Below are positions 31,521 to 39,939 of a stretch of DNA of 64,000 bases, one piece after another (within the stretch, counting starts at the first letter, position 1; the number at the start of each line of letters is the position of its first letter). The notes under the pieces are model-generated. The model saw only the letters and a list, made by a program, of their open reading frames with translations, did no database searches and had not been told where the DNA came from. The stretch is taken from positions 1,199,001 to 1,263,000 of the forward strand of contig NZ_CP015849.1 in the NCBI RefSeq assembly GCF_001654495.1. Direction: 5' to 3'. This DNA comes from Streptomyces sp. SAT1. GTDB lineage: Bacteria > Actinomycetota > Actinomycetes > Streptomycetales > Streptomycetaceae. The translations under genes were made by a program, and so were the position numbers.

Positions 31521-31956
31521 GGTCCGGAGCGTCACCAGGAACGGACTCGGCCGATCAGACGACGGCGCATCGGTTGAAATCCGGCTGGGTTTCCCGAAGC
31601 CACGCCGTGGGCCAGGCGGCACGTCCGCGATGTCCTCAGCGCCTGGCAGGTCGCCGACGAGCGGATCGACACGACCGAGCTGGCCGTCTGCGAGTTGGTG
31701 TCCAACGCCGTGCGGCATGTCGCGCCCGATGTACCGGACGCTCACGTCACGCTGACCCTTCGCCACGACGCAGCACGGCTCGTCGCGGAAGTGGCCGACC
31801 CCAGCAGCCGCCCGCCCGTTCCCGACACGACGAAGTCCGAGGACGCTGAGAGCGGCCGGGAGCTGTTCATCGTGGGCGAGATCTCCAAGGAGTGGGACCA
31901 CTTGCCTGCTGCCCACCGGTGGCGAAGTCGTGTGGTGCGCGATCCCACGGGTGTGA
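31519..31956 (+). pseudogene. Frameshifted RsbW-like ATP-binding (HATPase) regulator
   Basis: Pieces of a small anti-sigma-type HATPase protein, common in streptomycetes, appear in successive frames. VEIRLGFP reads in the 31519 frame; SHAVGQA in the next frame (from about 31598); RHVRDVLSAW through ELAVCELVSNAVRHV (N-box) to GEISKEWDHLPA in a third (about 31617-31912); and the expected end TGGEVVWCAIPRV-stop (31915-31956) back in the first. So two certain and probably three small indels are present, leaving no usable start. The GRELFIVGEI segment keeps the usual G-box area. It is probably a dead gene beside a tRNA. Confidence 0.7.
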
Positions 31957-32021
31957 CACCACCGCTCCGGACGCCGGCCGTGCCCGCGTCGGCCGACGAG
32001 CGCACAGCGACCTACACCGAA

Positions 32022-32049
32022 CAGGGGCCGCCCTGGCGGGCGGCCCCTG
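32022..32049 (-). terminator. 12-bp terminator for tRNA-Val
   Basis: 32022-32033 and 32038-32049 are perfectly complementary with a TGGC loop, 33 bases past the 3' end of the minus-strand tRNA-Val. Confidence 0.85.
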
Positions 32050-32081
32050 GAAGGTACCGGGTTCCAATGAACTTCTTCTGG

Positions 32082-32153
32082 TGGGCGATACTGGGTTCGA
32101 ACCAGTGACCTCTTCGGTGTGAACGAAGCGCTCTCCCACTGAGCTAATCGCCC
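32082..32153 (-). tRNA. tRNA-Val (CAC)
   Basis: A 72-nt cloverleaf on the minus strand. Acceptor GGGCGAT/ATCGCCC with discriminator A; anticodon arm CTTCG-TTCACAC-CGAAG gives CAC, reading GUG valine codons; T-arm ACTGG-TTCGAAC-CCAGT. No CCA is encoded. Nearly identical to the copy at 32942. Confidence 0.97.
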
Positions 32154-32192
32154 GGGAACGCACTGAACCATACAGGTCCGGGGGGCCTTCGT

Positions 32193-32639
32193 TCAAACCG
32201 TCGCCAGATGCGCGGCCAGCCCCCGCCGTCCGGCGCTCATCATCAGCCGGTGGTTGAGCCGGAAGACGGGGCGGCCGGGCACCGCGAGGCGTCTGAGCAG
32301 CGGCTTGTGCACGTCGACGACCTGGTCGTAGCGGGCCAGGGTGCCGGTGCCGTGGGCGGTGAGGGTCCAGCGCGCCCAGCCGTCGATGTCCCCGGTCATC
32401 GCCACCTCCAGGATCCCGGCGGCCGGGTCGCGGCGCGCCTCGCGGGCGGTGAACGTCATGTCGTACGGCAGCAGGGAGCGGATCCGGACGACGCCTGCGG
32501 TGGCGCCGGTCCGGCGGACCTCGCGCACCTGCGGCCACCACCGCGGGTAGTCCTCGACCCGTTCCAGGGCCGCGTACACGGCGGCGGGCGGGGCGGGCAC
32601 GGGCCACCGGCTGAGGAAGCGGTAGTGGGTCCAGTCCAT
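32193..32639 (-). CDS. SRPBCC (START-like) family protein
   Basis: 148 residues with the polyketide cyclase/dehydrase (SRPBCC) pattern: the PAPPAAVYAALERVEDYPRWWPQVREV start and a MTGDIDGWARWTLTAHGTGT middle strand pair, ending in a long C-terminal helix. These proteins bind hydrophobic ligands in a helix-grip cavity; the ligand here is unknown. ATG at 32639. It lies alone between two tRNA-Val genes, all on the minus strand. Confidence 0.85.
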   Translation of the reverse strand: MDWTHYRFLSRWPVPAPPAAVYAALERVEDYPRWWPQVREVRRTGATAGVVRIRSLLPYDMTFTAREARRDPAAGILEVAMTGDIDGWARWTLTAHGTGTLARYDQVVDVHKPLLRRLAVPGRPVFRLNHRLMMSAGRRGLAAHLATV

Positions 32640-32900
32640 GGTCCTCAGTCTGCCCGGTGCGCCGCTGCCCGCGGGCCGCTTTTCCGGTGCCGGGCCGGGT
32701 CCGGAGGACGGGCGCCGAAGCCTCTTGTGCCCTGCGCCCGAAGGAATATGACGGGGTATTGGAAATCGTCGGGAGATTTTCATCGCGAGTCCGCTCGCGG
32801 AACTCCCGGTGGAAAGAGACACGGTGGTGGGACGCGGCGGTGAAAGCGGGACGGGAAAGTCCGCCTTCATGGATCGGCGTCCACCGGTGCGCATACACCG

Positions 32901-32931
32901 ACGGCCCGTCCTGTGTTCAGGGACGGGCCGT
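32901..32931 (-). terminator. 11-bp terminator for the second tRNA-Val
   Basis: 32901-32911 pairs perfectly with 32921-32931 around a 9-nt loop, 11 bases past the tRNA 3' end. The remaining 32640-32900 region is locally less GC-rich with no gene visible. Confidence 0.85.
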
Positions 32932-32941
32932 GGGACCGGGG

Positions 32942-33013
32942 TGGGCGATACTGGGTTCGAACCAGTGACCTCTTCGGTGTGAACGAAGCGCTCTTCCACT
33001 GAGCTAATCGCCC
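32942..33013 (-). tRNA. tRNA-Val (CAC)
   Basis: A second 72-nt copy of the CAC valine tRNA; it differs from the 32082 copy by one D-loop base (CTTCCAC versus CTCCCAC on the plus strand). No encoded CCA. It has its own terminator. Confidence 0.97.
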
Positions 33014-33126
33014 CGGGTGCAGGAAGAACATTACCGCATGTCAGCCGGTGCCCCGGACCAGGGTCCGGGAGGGGGCCGCAGGGGGCCGGGAGGTCTCGCG
33101 GGCCGGTCACCGGCGGCCGGTCCGGC

Positions 33127-33627
33127 TCACTGGTGCCTGATGCTCCAGGGCATGACCAGGCCGAACTTCCACAGGTAGATCCCGCCGAGCACCGCGATGA
33201 TCACGAGTCCGGCCACGGTCAAAGCGATGTTGCGGCGGCGCACCCTGGGGTCGAGGGCCCGCTGGGCCGCCTCGGTGACCTTGCGTTTGGTCCAGCGCAG
33301 CACGAGCTGGGCCCAGACGAACTCGGTCGCCCAGATCGCCATGCCGCCGAAGATGACCACCCAGCCCGGTCCGGGCAGCGGGAGCAGGATGACGCCGGTG
33401 ACGACGACCGCGAGGCCGACGACGAAGACGCCGACCTGCCAGCTGACGTGGAGCACGCGCCGGGACCGGACGAACTCGGGCGCGCGGGACCCGAGGCCCC
33501 GGCGGTCCGGCGCCCCGTCCGCCCCGGCCCTGCCGTGGGGATCGCGGGGTACTTCGGGCTTCCCCTCCATCGTCGCTCCGTCCGGCGTCGCGGCAACCTG
33601 GGCCGGCTCGTCACTCCCCGTATTCAT
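33127..33627 (-). CDS. PGPGW (TIGR02611) transmembrane protein
   Basis: 166 residues. A disordered N-terminus (1-50) and a basic segment lead to a membrane hairpin containing the family signature LLPLPGPGWVVIFGG, then a third helix (IALTVAGLVIIAVLGGIYLW). The function of this actinobacterial family is unknown. ATG at 33627. Divergent from ssgB with 190 bp between them; in S. coelicolor the same neighbour pair occurs (from memory). Confidence 0.88.
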   Translation of the reverse strand: MNTGSDEPAQVAATPDGATMEGKPEVPRDPHGRAGADGAPDRRGLGSRAPEFVRSRRVLHVSWQVGVFVVGLAVVVTGVILLPLPGPGWVVIFGGMAIWATEFVWAQLVLRWTKRKVTEAAQRALDPRVRRRNIALTVAGLVIIAVLGGIYLWKFGLVMPWSIRHQ

Positions 33628-33817
33628 ATGTCCGAACCTACCGGAGAGAATCCGGTCACCGGAATGGCCGTACCGCCCGAACGGGTTCTCGGCCGGAAGA
33701 GTTACGTAAAGCCAGGCAAAACACTCAGAGGGGTTTACAACGGCACCGTAGGTGGCATGTCGATTTCGCCGACGTGCGAATCCCCGAGCGCACACTGAGC
33801 GAAAGGCCCTGGCGCTT

Positions 33818-34231
33818 ATGAACACCACGGTCAGCTGCGAGCTGCACCTGCGCCTCGTTGTGTCGAGCGAGTCCTCCCTGCCTGTCCCCGCAGGCCTGCG
33901 GTACGACACGGCCGACCCCTACGCCGTGCACGCCACCTTCCACACCGGAGCCGAGGAGACCGTCGAGTGGGTGTTCGCCCGCGACCTCCTCGCCGAGGGG
34001 CTTCACCGTCCCACGGGCACCGGCGACGTCCGAGTCTGGCCGTCGCGCAGTCATGGTCAGGGCGTCGTGTGCATCGCCCTGAGCTCTCCGGAGGGCGAGG
34101 CACTGCTCGAGGCCCCGGCGCGGGCCCTGGAGTCCTTCCTGAAGCGGACGGACGCGGCCGTGCCCCCGGGCACGGAACACCGGCACTTCGATCTCGATCA
34201 GGAGCTGTCGCACATCCTCGCGGAGAGTTAG
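33818..34231 (+). CDS. ssgB: Sporulation-specific cell division activator SsgB
   Basis: 137 residues, the exact length of SsgB. The highly conserved opening MNTTVSCELHLRLVVSSESS and the GLRYDTADPYAVHATFHTG and EWVFARDLLAEGLHRPTGTGDV segments identify it among the SsgA-like proteins. SsgB marks future septum sites in aerial hyphae and recruits FtsZ. ATG at 33818 with AAGG upstream; the frame upstream is unsupported. A terminator follows. Its presence is strong evidence that the host is a sporulating streptomycete. Confidence 0.96.
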   Translation: MNTTVSCELHLRLVVSSESSLPVPAGLRYDTADPYAVHATFHTGAEETVEWVFARDLLAEGLHRPTGTGDVRVWPSRSHGQGVVCIALSSPEGEALLEAPARALESFLKRTDAAVPPGTEHRHFDLDQELSHILAES

Positions 34232-34309
34232 CGGTAGCCGCCGAGGCCCTTCGAGCTGCCCGTTGCCGTCCACTCGGGGAGACGGCTCGGGCCAGGACGA
34301 CCGCACACA

Positions 34310-34356
34310 GGGCGCACCGGCGCCGGTTCCCCTCGGGGGCCGCCGCCGGTGCGCCC
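34310..34356 (+). terminator. Long stem-loop after ssgB
   Basis: 13-bp perfect stem (34310-34322 with 34344-34356) with further pairing inside the loop, 79 bases past the ssgB stop. No gene is visible in 34232-34492. Confidence 0.8.
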
Positions 34357-34492
34357 GCGCGCGTCCGGGGGCGGCAGGGGCCCGCCTGGGCGCACCGTGG
34401 CGCGCCTGTGCGCTGCTCGGGTGACGGCGGGGCCGCTACCATCGGCCTGCATCGGCGGGCGTGTGCCCGATCCCCAGGCCAGGGAGCGAAAC

Positions 34493-35053
34493 GTGCTGAT
34501 CACCCACGACACCCGGTGCGCGCTCGACACCGTGGTGGATCTGGTGAACACCGCACCGGAGGACGACTCGGCGCCGGACGGGCTGGCGGATCTCGCCGCG
34601 CTGACGGATTTCGTACGCCGGCACGACATGAGCGATGTCGGGGTCCTCTCGGAGTTCGATCTCTCGGCGGTGCGCCGCATCCGCGGCCGGTTCGCGGGGA
34701 TCTTCTCCGCCCCGGACTCCCGTACGGCCGCCGGGATGATCAACGAGCTGGTGGCGGCGGCGGGCACCACGCCCCGGCTGACGGACCACGACGGCTACGA
34801 CTGGCATGTGCACTACTTCGCCCCCGGTGCGTCGGTCGCCGATCACCTGGCGGCGGACTGCGGGATGGCGCTGGCGTTCTTCGTGGTGGCCGGGGAGCAG
34901 GAGCGGCTGCGCCGGTGCGAGGCGCCCGACTGCCGGCGGGCCTTCGTCGACCTGTCCCGCAACCGCTCGCGGCGCTACTGCGACAGCCGCACCTGCGGCA
35001 ACCGGCTGCATGTGGCCGCGTACCGCGCGCGGCGCAAGGAGGCGGCGGGCTGA
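34493..35053 (+). CDS. ABATE/CGNR zinc-finger transcriptional regulator
   Basis: 186 residues. The N-terminal ABATE-like domain contains LDTVVDLVNT and a HYFAPGASVADHLAADCGMALAFF strand region; the C-terminal CGNR zinc finger has Cys residues in CEAPDCRRAF and YCDSRTCGNRLHVAAYRARR. Such proteins are presumed DNA-binding regulators with a sensing N-domain; their targets are unknown. GTG at 34493 with GGGAG upstream. Confidence 0.9.
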   Translation: MLITHDTRCALDTVVDLVNTAPEDDSAPDGLADLAALTDFVRRHDMSDVGVLSEFDLSAVRRIRGRFAGIFSAPDSRTAAGMINELVAAAGTTPRLTDHDGYDWHVHYFAPGASVADHLAADCGMALAFFVVAGEQERLRRCEAPDCRRAFVDLSRNRSRRYCDSRTCGNRLHVAAYRARRKEAAG

Positions 35054-35116
35054 GCCCGGGACCGCTCCGGTGGGTCGTGGCCCCCGGCGGGTGACGCCGA
35101 GGAACCACGGTACGGC

Positions 35117-35269
35117 TCACAGCAGCAGCAGGTCGTGCAACGCAGCCATGAGCAGCAGACACCCGATCACCGCAAGGAAGATCATCAGCGGTGGCTGGGA
35201 TAGGGCGAAGAGGCAGCCGCGCGGCTTGTCCTTCTGCGGCGCGGCCTCGCTCTGGGTCGTGTCCACCAT
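35117..35269 (-). CDS. 50-residue single-helix membrane protein
   Basis: A short frame on the minus strand: ATG at 35269, TGA at 35117-35119. It reads a charged N-terminus (MVDTTQSEAAPQKDKPRG), then a hydrophobic helix (PPLMIFLAVIGCLLLMAAL) and a Leu-rich end. Charge placement predicts N-in topology. GC-rich third positions follow Streptomyces use. No function can be assigned. Confidence 0.6.
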   Translation of the reverse strand: MVDTTQSEAAPQKDKPRGCLFALSQPPLMIFLAVIGCLLLMAALHDLLLL

Positions 35270-35407
35270 CTCGCGGTGATGATGACCCAGGCAGGACCCG
35301 CGGCGCGATCAACACGCACCGAATGTCCGGGTCGTCGCGGATTCCGTGATCTTCGCTCCGGATCGGGTCAGAGCTTGATCGTTTCCAGGACCGGCGTCGG
35401 TCGGATG

Positions 35408-35866
35408 TCAGATCCCGTGCTTCTTGAGGATGGCCTCGATGTCGCTGAAGTCGTCGCCGCCGGGCGCGGAGGCCGGGCGGGAGCTCTGGGCGCCGGACGG
35501 GCGGTCGGCGGGCTTGCGGGCGCCGCCGAGGGAGGGCGCGGAGGCCGCCGGGGCCACCGCTTCCGGTGCGGCGGCGCGGGCCGCCGCTCTGCGCTCCTTG
35601 CGGGTGCCGCCCCGGCGGCGCTCGACGGCGCGGGTCGTCGCGAAGAGCACCCAGGCGCAGCCGAGCAGGGCGAATCCGGCCCAGGCGGTGGGACTGAAGG
35701 CGGTGCGGGCCAGCCAGCCGACGGCCCCGGTCATCACCAGCCCCACCGGGACGAGCGAGTAGGCGGCGACCCGGGCGGCCGCGAGGAACCGCTTGCGGTA
35801 GGCGGTGACCGCGGCGATGCCCAGCCCGGCCGCGGAGACGGCGCAACAGACGGTCTCGGCAATCAT
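35408..35866 (-). CDS. Small membrane protein with charged C-terminal tail, unknown
   Basis: 152 residues. Two or three N-terminal membrane helices (AETVCCAVSAAGLGIAAV, VAAYSLVPVGLVMTGAVGWL, WAGFALLGCAWVLFATT) and a basic plus Ala/Pro/Ser-rich cytoplasmic tail ending in GDDFSDIEAILKKHGI, a short acidic/helix cap that looks conserved. ATG at 35866. Unknown function; next to the 50-residue membrane protein on the same strand. Confidence 0.7.
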   Translation of the reverse strand: MIAETVCCAVSAAGLGIAAVTAYRKRFLAAARVAAYSLVPVGLVMTGAVGWLARTAFSPTAWAGFALLGCAWVLFATTRAVERRRGGTRKERRAAARAAAPEAVAPAASAPSLGGARKPADRPSGAQSSRPASAPGGDDFSDIEAILKKHGI

Positions 35867-36122
35867 CCGGTCCTCCAGGCGGTGCTCTGCGGTCGGGGCG
35901 GCCGGGCAGCCGGTCCGGGCCCTTCGTCCCTTCCATCCTGCACCTCCCACCGGGCCGCGGGCCACGTCCGGGACCGACATCAGGGAGATCTCCGGGTCGC
36001 CTCCTCCGCAGGTGCCGGTCACGGGCGGCGCCCGGCGGGGCGTGGGCCGAGGGCCGGGCGGGGGCGCCGGTCGCGGCGGGCGGGGATTGGGTGCCGCGCC
36101 GCGGGCCTGGAAGACTGGTGGC

Positions 36123-36662
36123 ATGAGCGACACCTCCCCCGCATCCACGGCCCCGGTCCTCGACGTCTGGTGCGAGCTCCAGTGCCCGGACTGCCGTACG
36201 GCGCTGGACGACCTGCGTGCCCTGCGCGCCCGCTACGGCGACCGGCTGGAGCTGCGGCTGCGGCACTTCCCGCTGGACAAGCACCGGCACGCCTTCGCCG
36301 CCGCGCAGGCCGCCGAGGAGGCCGCCGAGCAGGGGCGGCTGTGGCCGTACGTGGAGGCGGTGCTCGCCCGGGTGGCGGAGCTGGACCGCCGGGGCGAGCC
36401 GCTGCTGGTCGAGGTGGCCCGTGAACTGGGCCTGGACGCCGAGGAGTTCGACACCGCGCTGATCGACGGCCGGCACATCCTGATGGTGGACGCCGACCAG
36501 GCCGAGGGCAAGGCGATCGGGGTGACGGGCACACCGACGTATGTGGTCGGCGGCGAGCACCTGGACGGCGGCACCAGCCAGGAGGGGCTGCGCGAGCGCG
36601 TCGAGGAGATCGTCGACCGGCTGCTGGCGCAGCAGGGCCGGGGCGGCCAGGACACGGCCTGA
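36123..36662 (+). CDS. DsbA/FrnE-family thiol oxidoreductase
   Basis: 179 residues with a thioredoxin fold carrying a helical insertion. Active site CPDC at residues 21-24 (WCELQCPDCRTAL), cis-Pro loop in GVTGTPTYVV. There is no signal peptide, so it probably acts in the cytoplasm as a FrnE-like disulfide/isomerase enzyme; the substrate is unknown. ATG at 36123. Converges on a GNAT gene with a shared terminator. Confidence 0.88.
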   Translation: MSDTSPASTAPVLDVWCELQCPDCRTALDDLRALRARYGDRLELRLRHFPLDKHRHAFAAAQAAEEAAEQGRLWPYVEAVLARVAELDRRGEPLLVEVARELGLDAEEFDTALIDGRHILMVDADQAEGKAIGVTGTPTYVVGGEHLDGGTSQEGLRERVEEIVDRLLAQQGRGGQDTA

Positions 36663-36689
36663 CCGCTCCCCCGCGGCCGTGGGGTCAGG
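36658..36689. terminator. Shared stem-loop at a convergent junction
   Basis: CCTGACC (36658-36664) pairs with GGTCAGG (36683-36689) with further G/C pairing inside. Each arm overlaps the stop codon of one flanking gene, so one hairpin may serve both. Confidence 0.55.
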
Positions 36690-37509
36690 GCAGTTCCTTG
36701 TAGAGGGAGTGCAGGGTCGTGCGGTAGCCGAGGGAGTCGTAGAGGCGCTCGGCCGGGGTGTTGCCGGCGAAGACGTTGAGGCCGAGGACGGGCCGGCCCG
36801 CGGCGATGGCCTGGGCCTCGGCGAGCAGCATCAGGGAGCGGCCGTGGCCCCGGCCGCGGAAGCGCGCGTCGGCCTCGACGTCGTAGACGAACGCCCTGTC
36901 CTCGTCGAGGGCGACCCACAGGGTGCCGACCGGGGTGCCCTCGTGTTCCAGGACGCTGATCAGCATGTCCGGTGTGGCCGGGCCCTGGGGCAGCAGCCGG
37001 GCGTGGTCGGCCTCCGACTTGGCGTGCGCCTCGTCGGCCGGTACGCCGCGGTCGATCCAGCTCTGCGCGTAGACGGCCTTGCCGTGCTCCAGCCACGGGC
37101 CGTACTCGGCGTCGGTGAGCGGCCGGCCGCGGGTGCCCGCGGGCAGTTCGGGCGCGGTGGCGCCGAGTCGCTTCTCCATGCCGCGGTTGCGCGGGACGTA
37201 GCCGAGCGCGGCGACGAGCCGCAGGGCGGCCTCCTCGGTGGCGGGCACGGTGATCTCGACGCGCCGGCACCCCCAGTCGCGCGCGACCTCCTCGGCGGCC
37301 AGCGCGGCCACCGTGCCGCGGCCCCGGCCCCGGTCGGGCTCGTCGATGCGCAGGTCGAGGATCCGGGCGACGGCGGGCCCGAAGACCGGGTGGGTGGCCA
37401 GATGGAGCACGCCGACGGGGCGGCTGTTCACGCAGACCTGGTAGCGGCGCGAGCGGGTTCCGTCGGGGTGCTGCTGGAGCGGCTCGGTGGGCCGCAGGGT
37501 GGTGGTCAT
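36685..37509 (-). CDS. Tandem GNAT acetyltransferase
   Basis: 274 residues with two GNAT folds. The acetyl-CoA loop occurs in both: RGRGRGTVAALAAEEVA (about 78-95) and RGRGHGRSLMLLAEAQA (about 222-238). The second domain ends in NTPAERLYDSLGYRTT. Tandem GNAT enzymes often use one active and one structural domain. ATG at 37509. The acceptor is unknown. Confidence 0.88.
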   Translation of the reverse strand: MTTTLRPTEPLQQHPDGTRSRRYQVCVNSRPVGVLHLATHPVFGPAVARILDLRIDEPDRGRGRGTVAALAAEEVARDWGCRRVEITVPATEEAALRLVAALGYVPRNRGMEKRLGATAPELPAGTRGRPLTDAEYGPWLEHGKAVYAQSWIDRGVPADEAHAKSEADHARLLPQGPATPDMLISVLEHEGTPVGTLWVALDEDRAFVYDVEADARFRGRGHGRSLMLLAEAQAIAAGRPVLGLNVFAGNTPAERLYDSLGYRTTLHSLYKELP

Positions 37510-37589
37510 CAGGGGATTTCTACCCGCCCCGGCGGCCCGCGTCAGCTCTTTTTCCGCGACGTGCGCGACGTCCCGCGACCGCCGCCCGG

Positions 37590-38411
37590 TCACGGGTCGA
37601 GGTCGTCCCCGGACCGCTCGTCGAAGATCCGCATGGCCTTGGCGGTCACCGGGCCCGCCGTGCCGGGCAGCTCGCGGCCGTCGACGCGGTGGACGGCCTG
37701 CACGTCGCGCAGGGTGGAGGTGAGGAAGACCTCCTCGGCGCGGTCCAGGACGTCGAGCGGCAGGTCGCTCTCGCGGGCTCCGGTCCAGTCGAGGACCAGC
37801 GCGCGGGTGACACCGGCGAGGCAGCCGGAGGCGAGCGGCGGGGTGTGGATCTCGCCGCCGAGGACGACGAAGACGTTGGACCCGGTGCCCTCGCAGAGCT
37901 GTCCGACGGTGTTGCCGAACAGGGCCTCGGAGGCGTCCTGGGCGCGGGCACGGGCGAGGGCGACGACGTTCTCCGCGTAGGAGGTGGTCTTCAGACCGGT
38001 GAGGGCGCCGCGTTCGTTGCGGGTGAAGGGGACGGTGACGGCGGCGGTGGAGTCGGGGCGGCGGGCGGCCTCCCCGAGGGCGACGACGAGGGTGGGCGGG
38101 TGCTCGCCCCGGTCGGAGCCGAGGGGGCCGTGGCCGCCGGTGTAGGTGATGCGCAGCCGGCCGAGCGGCACGGGGTGGGCGCCGAGGACGGCGGCGCAGG
38201 CGCGGCGGACCTCGTCGAGGTCGGGGGCGGGCAGGCCGAGGCCGCGGGCCGAGCGGGTCAGCCGGTCCAGGTGGCGGGTGAGCGCGAACGGCTTCCCCTC
38301 GGTGGCCTTGACCGTCTCGAAGACGCCGTCGCCCACGGTCAGCCCGTGGTCCAGGGCGGAGACGCGCGCGGACTCCAGGTCCCGCAGTGCGCCGTCGAGC
38401 CATACCTTCAC
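37590..38411 (-). CDS. pabC: Aminotransferase class IV, probable aminodeoxychorismate lyase
   Basis: 273-residue PLP fold-type IV enzyme. Conserved segments: the WLDGAL start, DHGLTVGDGVFET, the Lys-bearing LKTTSYAENVVALARA, EGTGSNVFVVLGGEIHTPP and SGCLAGVTR. Converts 4-amino-4-deoxychorismate to p-aminobenzoate plus pyruvate (folate pathway). Assigned to PabC rather than branched-chain or D-amino acid transaminase because its GTG start overlaps the stop of a PabB-like gene. Confidence 0.8.
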   Translation of the reverse strand: MKVWLDGALRDLESARVSALDHGLTVGDGVFETVKATEGKPFALTRHLDRLTRSARGLGLPAPDLDEVRRACAAVLGAHPVPLGRLRITYTGGHGPLGSDRGEHPPTLVVALGEAARRPDSTAAVTVPFTRNERGALTGLKTTSYAENVVALARARAQDASEALFGNTVGQLCEGTGSNVFVVLGGEIHTPPLASGCLAGVTRALVLDWTGARESDLPLDVLDRAEEVFLTSTLRDVQAVHRVDGRELPGTAGPVTAKAMRIFDERSGDDLDP

Positions 38412-39496
38412 AGTGCCGTGTCCTCTCCGCCGTGCTCGTAGGTGCCCGACGCTACCGCGAGCAGCCGGGCCGCCTTCAGTTCGGTCTCCCGCCACTCCCC
38501 CTCGGGGTCGGAGTCCCAGGTGATGCCGGCGCCCGCGCCGAAGCGCAGCACGGCGCCCGTTCCGGCGCCGCCGGGCCGGTCGATCCAGAAGGTGCGGATG
38601 CCGACGGCCAGTTCACCGGTGCCCCGGTCGGCGTCGACCCAGCCGATGCCGCCGCAGTACGGTCCGCGGGGCGCGGTCTCCAGGGCGTCGATGATCCGCA
38701 GGGCGCTCGACTTGGGGGCGCCGGTGATCGAACCGGCCGGGAAGGCGGCGGCGAGCAGTTCGGGCCAGCCGGTGCCGGGGCGCAGGTCGCCGTGGACGGT
38801 GGAGACGAGGTGGACCAGGCCGGGGTGCTTCTCGACGGCGCACAGGTCGGGGACGGTGACGCTGCCGGTGGCGCAGACCCGGCCGAGGTCGTTGCGGACC
38901 AGGTCCACGATCATCACGTTCTCGGCGTGGTCCTTGTCGAGGAGTTCGTCCTCGGTGCGGGCGGTGCCCTTGATCGGGCCCGACTCCGCGGTGCGGCCCG
39001 CGCGGCGCAGGAACAGCTCCGGGGAGGCGGTGGCGATTTCCACGCCGTGCTCCGGCAGGCGAATCGTTCCGGCGTACGGGGCCGGGTTGCCGCGGGCCAG
39101 GACGGCGGTGAGCGCGTCCACGTCGGCGTCGGGGCGGACCGGCGCGGAGAGCACCCGGCAGAGGTTGACCTGGTAGACCTCGCCTGCCGCGATGTGCTCG
39201 CGCACCCGGCGCACGCCCGCGGTGTACGCGCGGCGGTCGAGCGAGGAGGTCCAGTCGGCGGCGGCCGGTCCGCGCCAGGCGCCGGGCACCGGGGCGGGCA
39301 CGGGCGCGTGCCGTACGTCGCGGAAGCGGGCGCAGGTCAGACGGCCCTCGTAGTCGGCGGCGACCGCCCAGAAACCGGTGGAGTCCAGGGCCGCCGGGTC
39401 GTCGGTGACATCGGTCAGGCCGGTCGCGAGGCGGTCGCCGAAGCGCGCCAGAGGAGGCAGGTCGAGCACGGCACCGAGTCTAGGACCGGTGTCCAC
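38408..39496 (-). CDS. pabB: Chorismate-binding enzyme, probable aminodeoxychorismate synthase component I
   Basis: About 362 residues, the size of a stand-alone PabB core without the glutaminase. Motifs: GEVYQVNLCRVLSAP, ASPELFLRRAG, SGPIKGTARTEDELLDK, GRVCATGSVTV and AGSITGAPKSSALRIIDALE. Aminates chorismate for PABA; the glutaminase PabA must be elsewhere. GTG at 39496 is the longest start; GTG at 39469 is an equally plausible alternative with no clear SD at either. Overlaps the lyase gene by 4 bases. Confidence 0.85.
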   Translation of the reverse strand: MDTGPRLGAVLDLPPLARFGDRLATGLTDVTDDPAALDSTGFWAVAADYEGRLTCARFRDVRHAPVPAPVPGAWRGPAAADWTSSLDRRAYTAGVRRVREHIAAGEVYQVNLCRVLSAPVRPDADVDALTAVLARGNPAPYAGTIRLPEHGVEIATASPELFLRRAGRTAESGPIKGTARTEDELLDKDHAENVMIVDLVRNDLGRVCATGSVTVPDLCAVEKHPGLVHLVSTVHGDLRPGTGWPELLAAAFPAGSITGAPKSSALRIIDALETAPRGPYCGGIGWVDADRGTGELAVGIRTFWIDRPGGAGTGAVLRFGAGAGITWDSDPEGEWRETELKAARLLAVASGTYEHGGEDTAL

Positions 39497-39577
39497 CGGG
39501 TGGCCCGTGTGTGTCCTGCGGGGGGCCTGACCAGGTCCTCGGCGGGACGCACCGCAGCACGCTGCGCAAACGCGTTT

Positions 39578-39605
39578 TTGTACTGGCCCGGGAATCCGCT
39601 AGAGT
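39578..39605 (+). promoter_or_regulatory. HrdB-type promoter of the tRNA cluster
   Basis: TTGTAC (39578-39583) and TAGAGT (39600-39605) are spaced 16 bases apart, a good match to the vegetative sigma consensus; the -10 is close to those of Streptomyces tRNA/rRNA promoters. Transcription would begin about 35 bases before tRNA-Gly. Confidence 0.7.
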
Positions 39606-39646
39606 TCAACACGTCGCCGGGACGCGCAAGCGGACCGCACCGACAG

Positions 39647-39719
39647 GCGGACGTAGCTCAGTTGGTAGAGCGCAACCTTGCCAAGGTTGAGGTCGCGAGT
39701 TCGAGCCTCGTCGTCCGCT
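39647..39719 (+). tRNA. tRNA-Gly (GCC)
   Basis: 73-nt cloverleaf: acceptor GCGGACG/CGTCCGC, discriminator T; anticodon arm CAACC-TTGCCAA-GGTTG gives GCC; T-arm GCGAG-TTCGAGC-CTCGT. No encoded CCA. First gene of the tRNA cluster. Confidence 0.97.
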
Positions 39720-39756
39720 CGCAGGAAAGAGGGGACTCCCGGTCCCCTGCACTCCT

Positions 39757-39827
39757 GGTGGAGTGGCCGAGAGGCGAGGCAACGGCCTGCAAAGCCGTCT
39801 ACACGGGTTCAAATCCCGTCTCCACCT
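39757..39827 (+). tRNA. tRNA-Cys (GCA)
   Basis: 71-nt cloverleaf: acceptor GGTGGAG/CTCCACC, discriminator T; anticodon arm ACGGC-CTGCAAA-GCCGT gives GCA; T-arm ACGGG-TTCAAAT-CCCGT. CCA is encoded at 39828-39830, unlike its neighbours. A small G/C hairpin sits in the spacer before it. Confidence 0.97.
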
Positions 39828-39831
39828 CCAA

Positions 39832-39903
39832 GGACGATTAGCTCAGCGGGAGAGCGCTTCCCTGACACGGAAGAGGTCACTGGTTCAATCCCAGTATCGT
39901 CCA
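39832..39903 (+). tRNA. tRNA-Val (GAC), copy 1
   Basis: 72-nt cloverleaf: acceptor GGACGAT/ATCGTCC, anticodon arm CTTCC-CTGACAC-GGAAG gives GAC. It begins two bases after tRNA-Cys including its CCA. Confidence 0.97.
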
Positions 39904-39939
39904 CCGGACCGGCCGTCTCGTACGGCGAGGTCCTGACCC

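Noticed and set aside
32082..33013. Direct tRNA repeats as att sites of an integrated element
   Set aside because: Both copies are complete tRNA genes with their own terminators, and no integrase, excisionase or phage gene lies between them.
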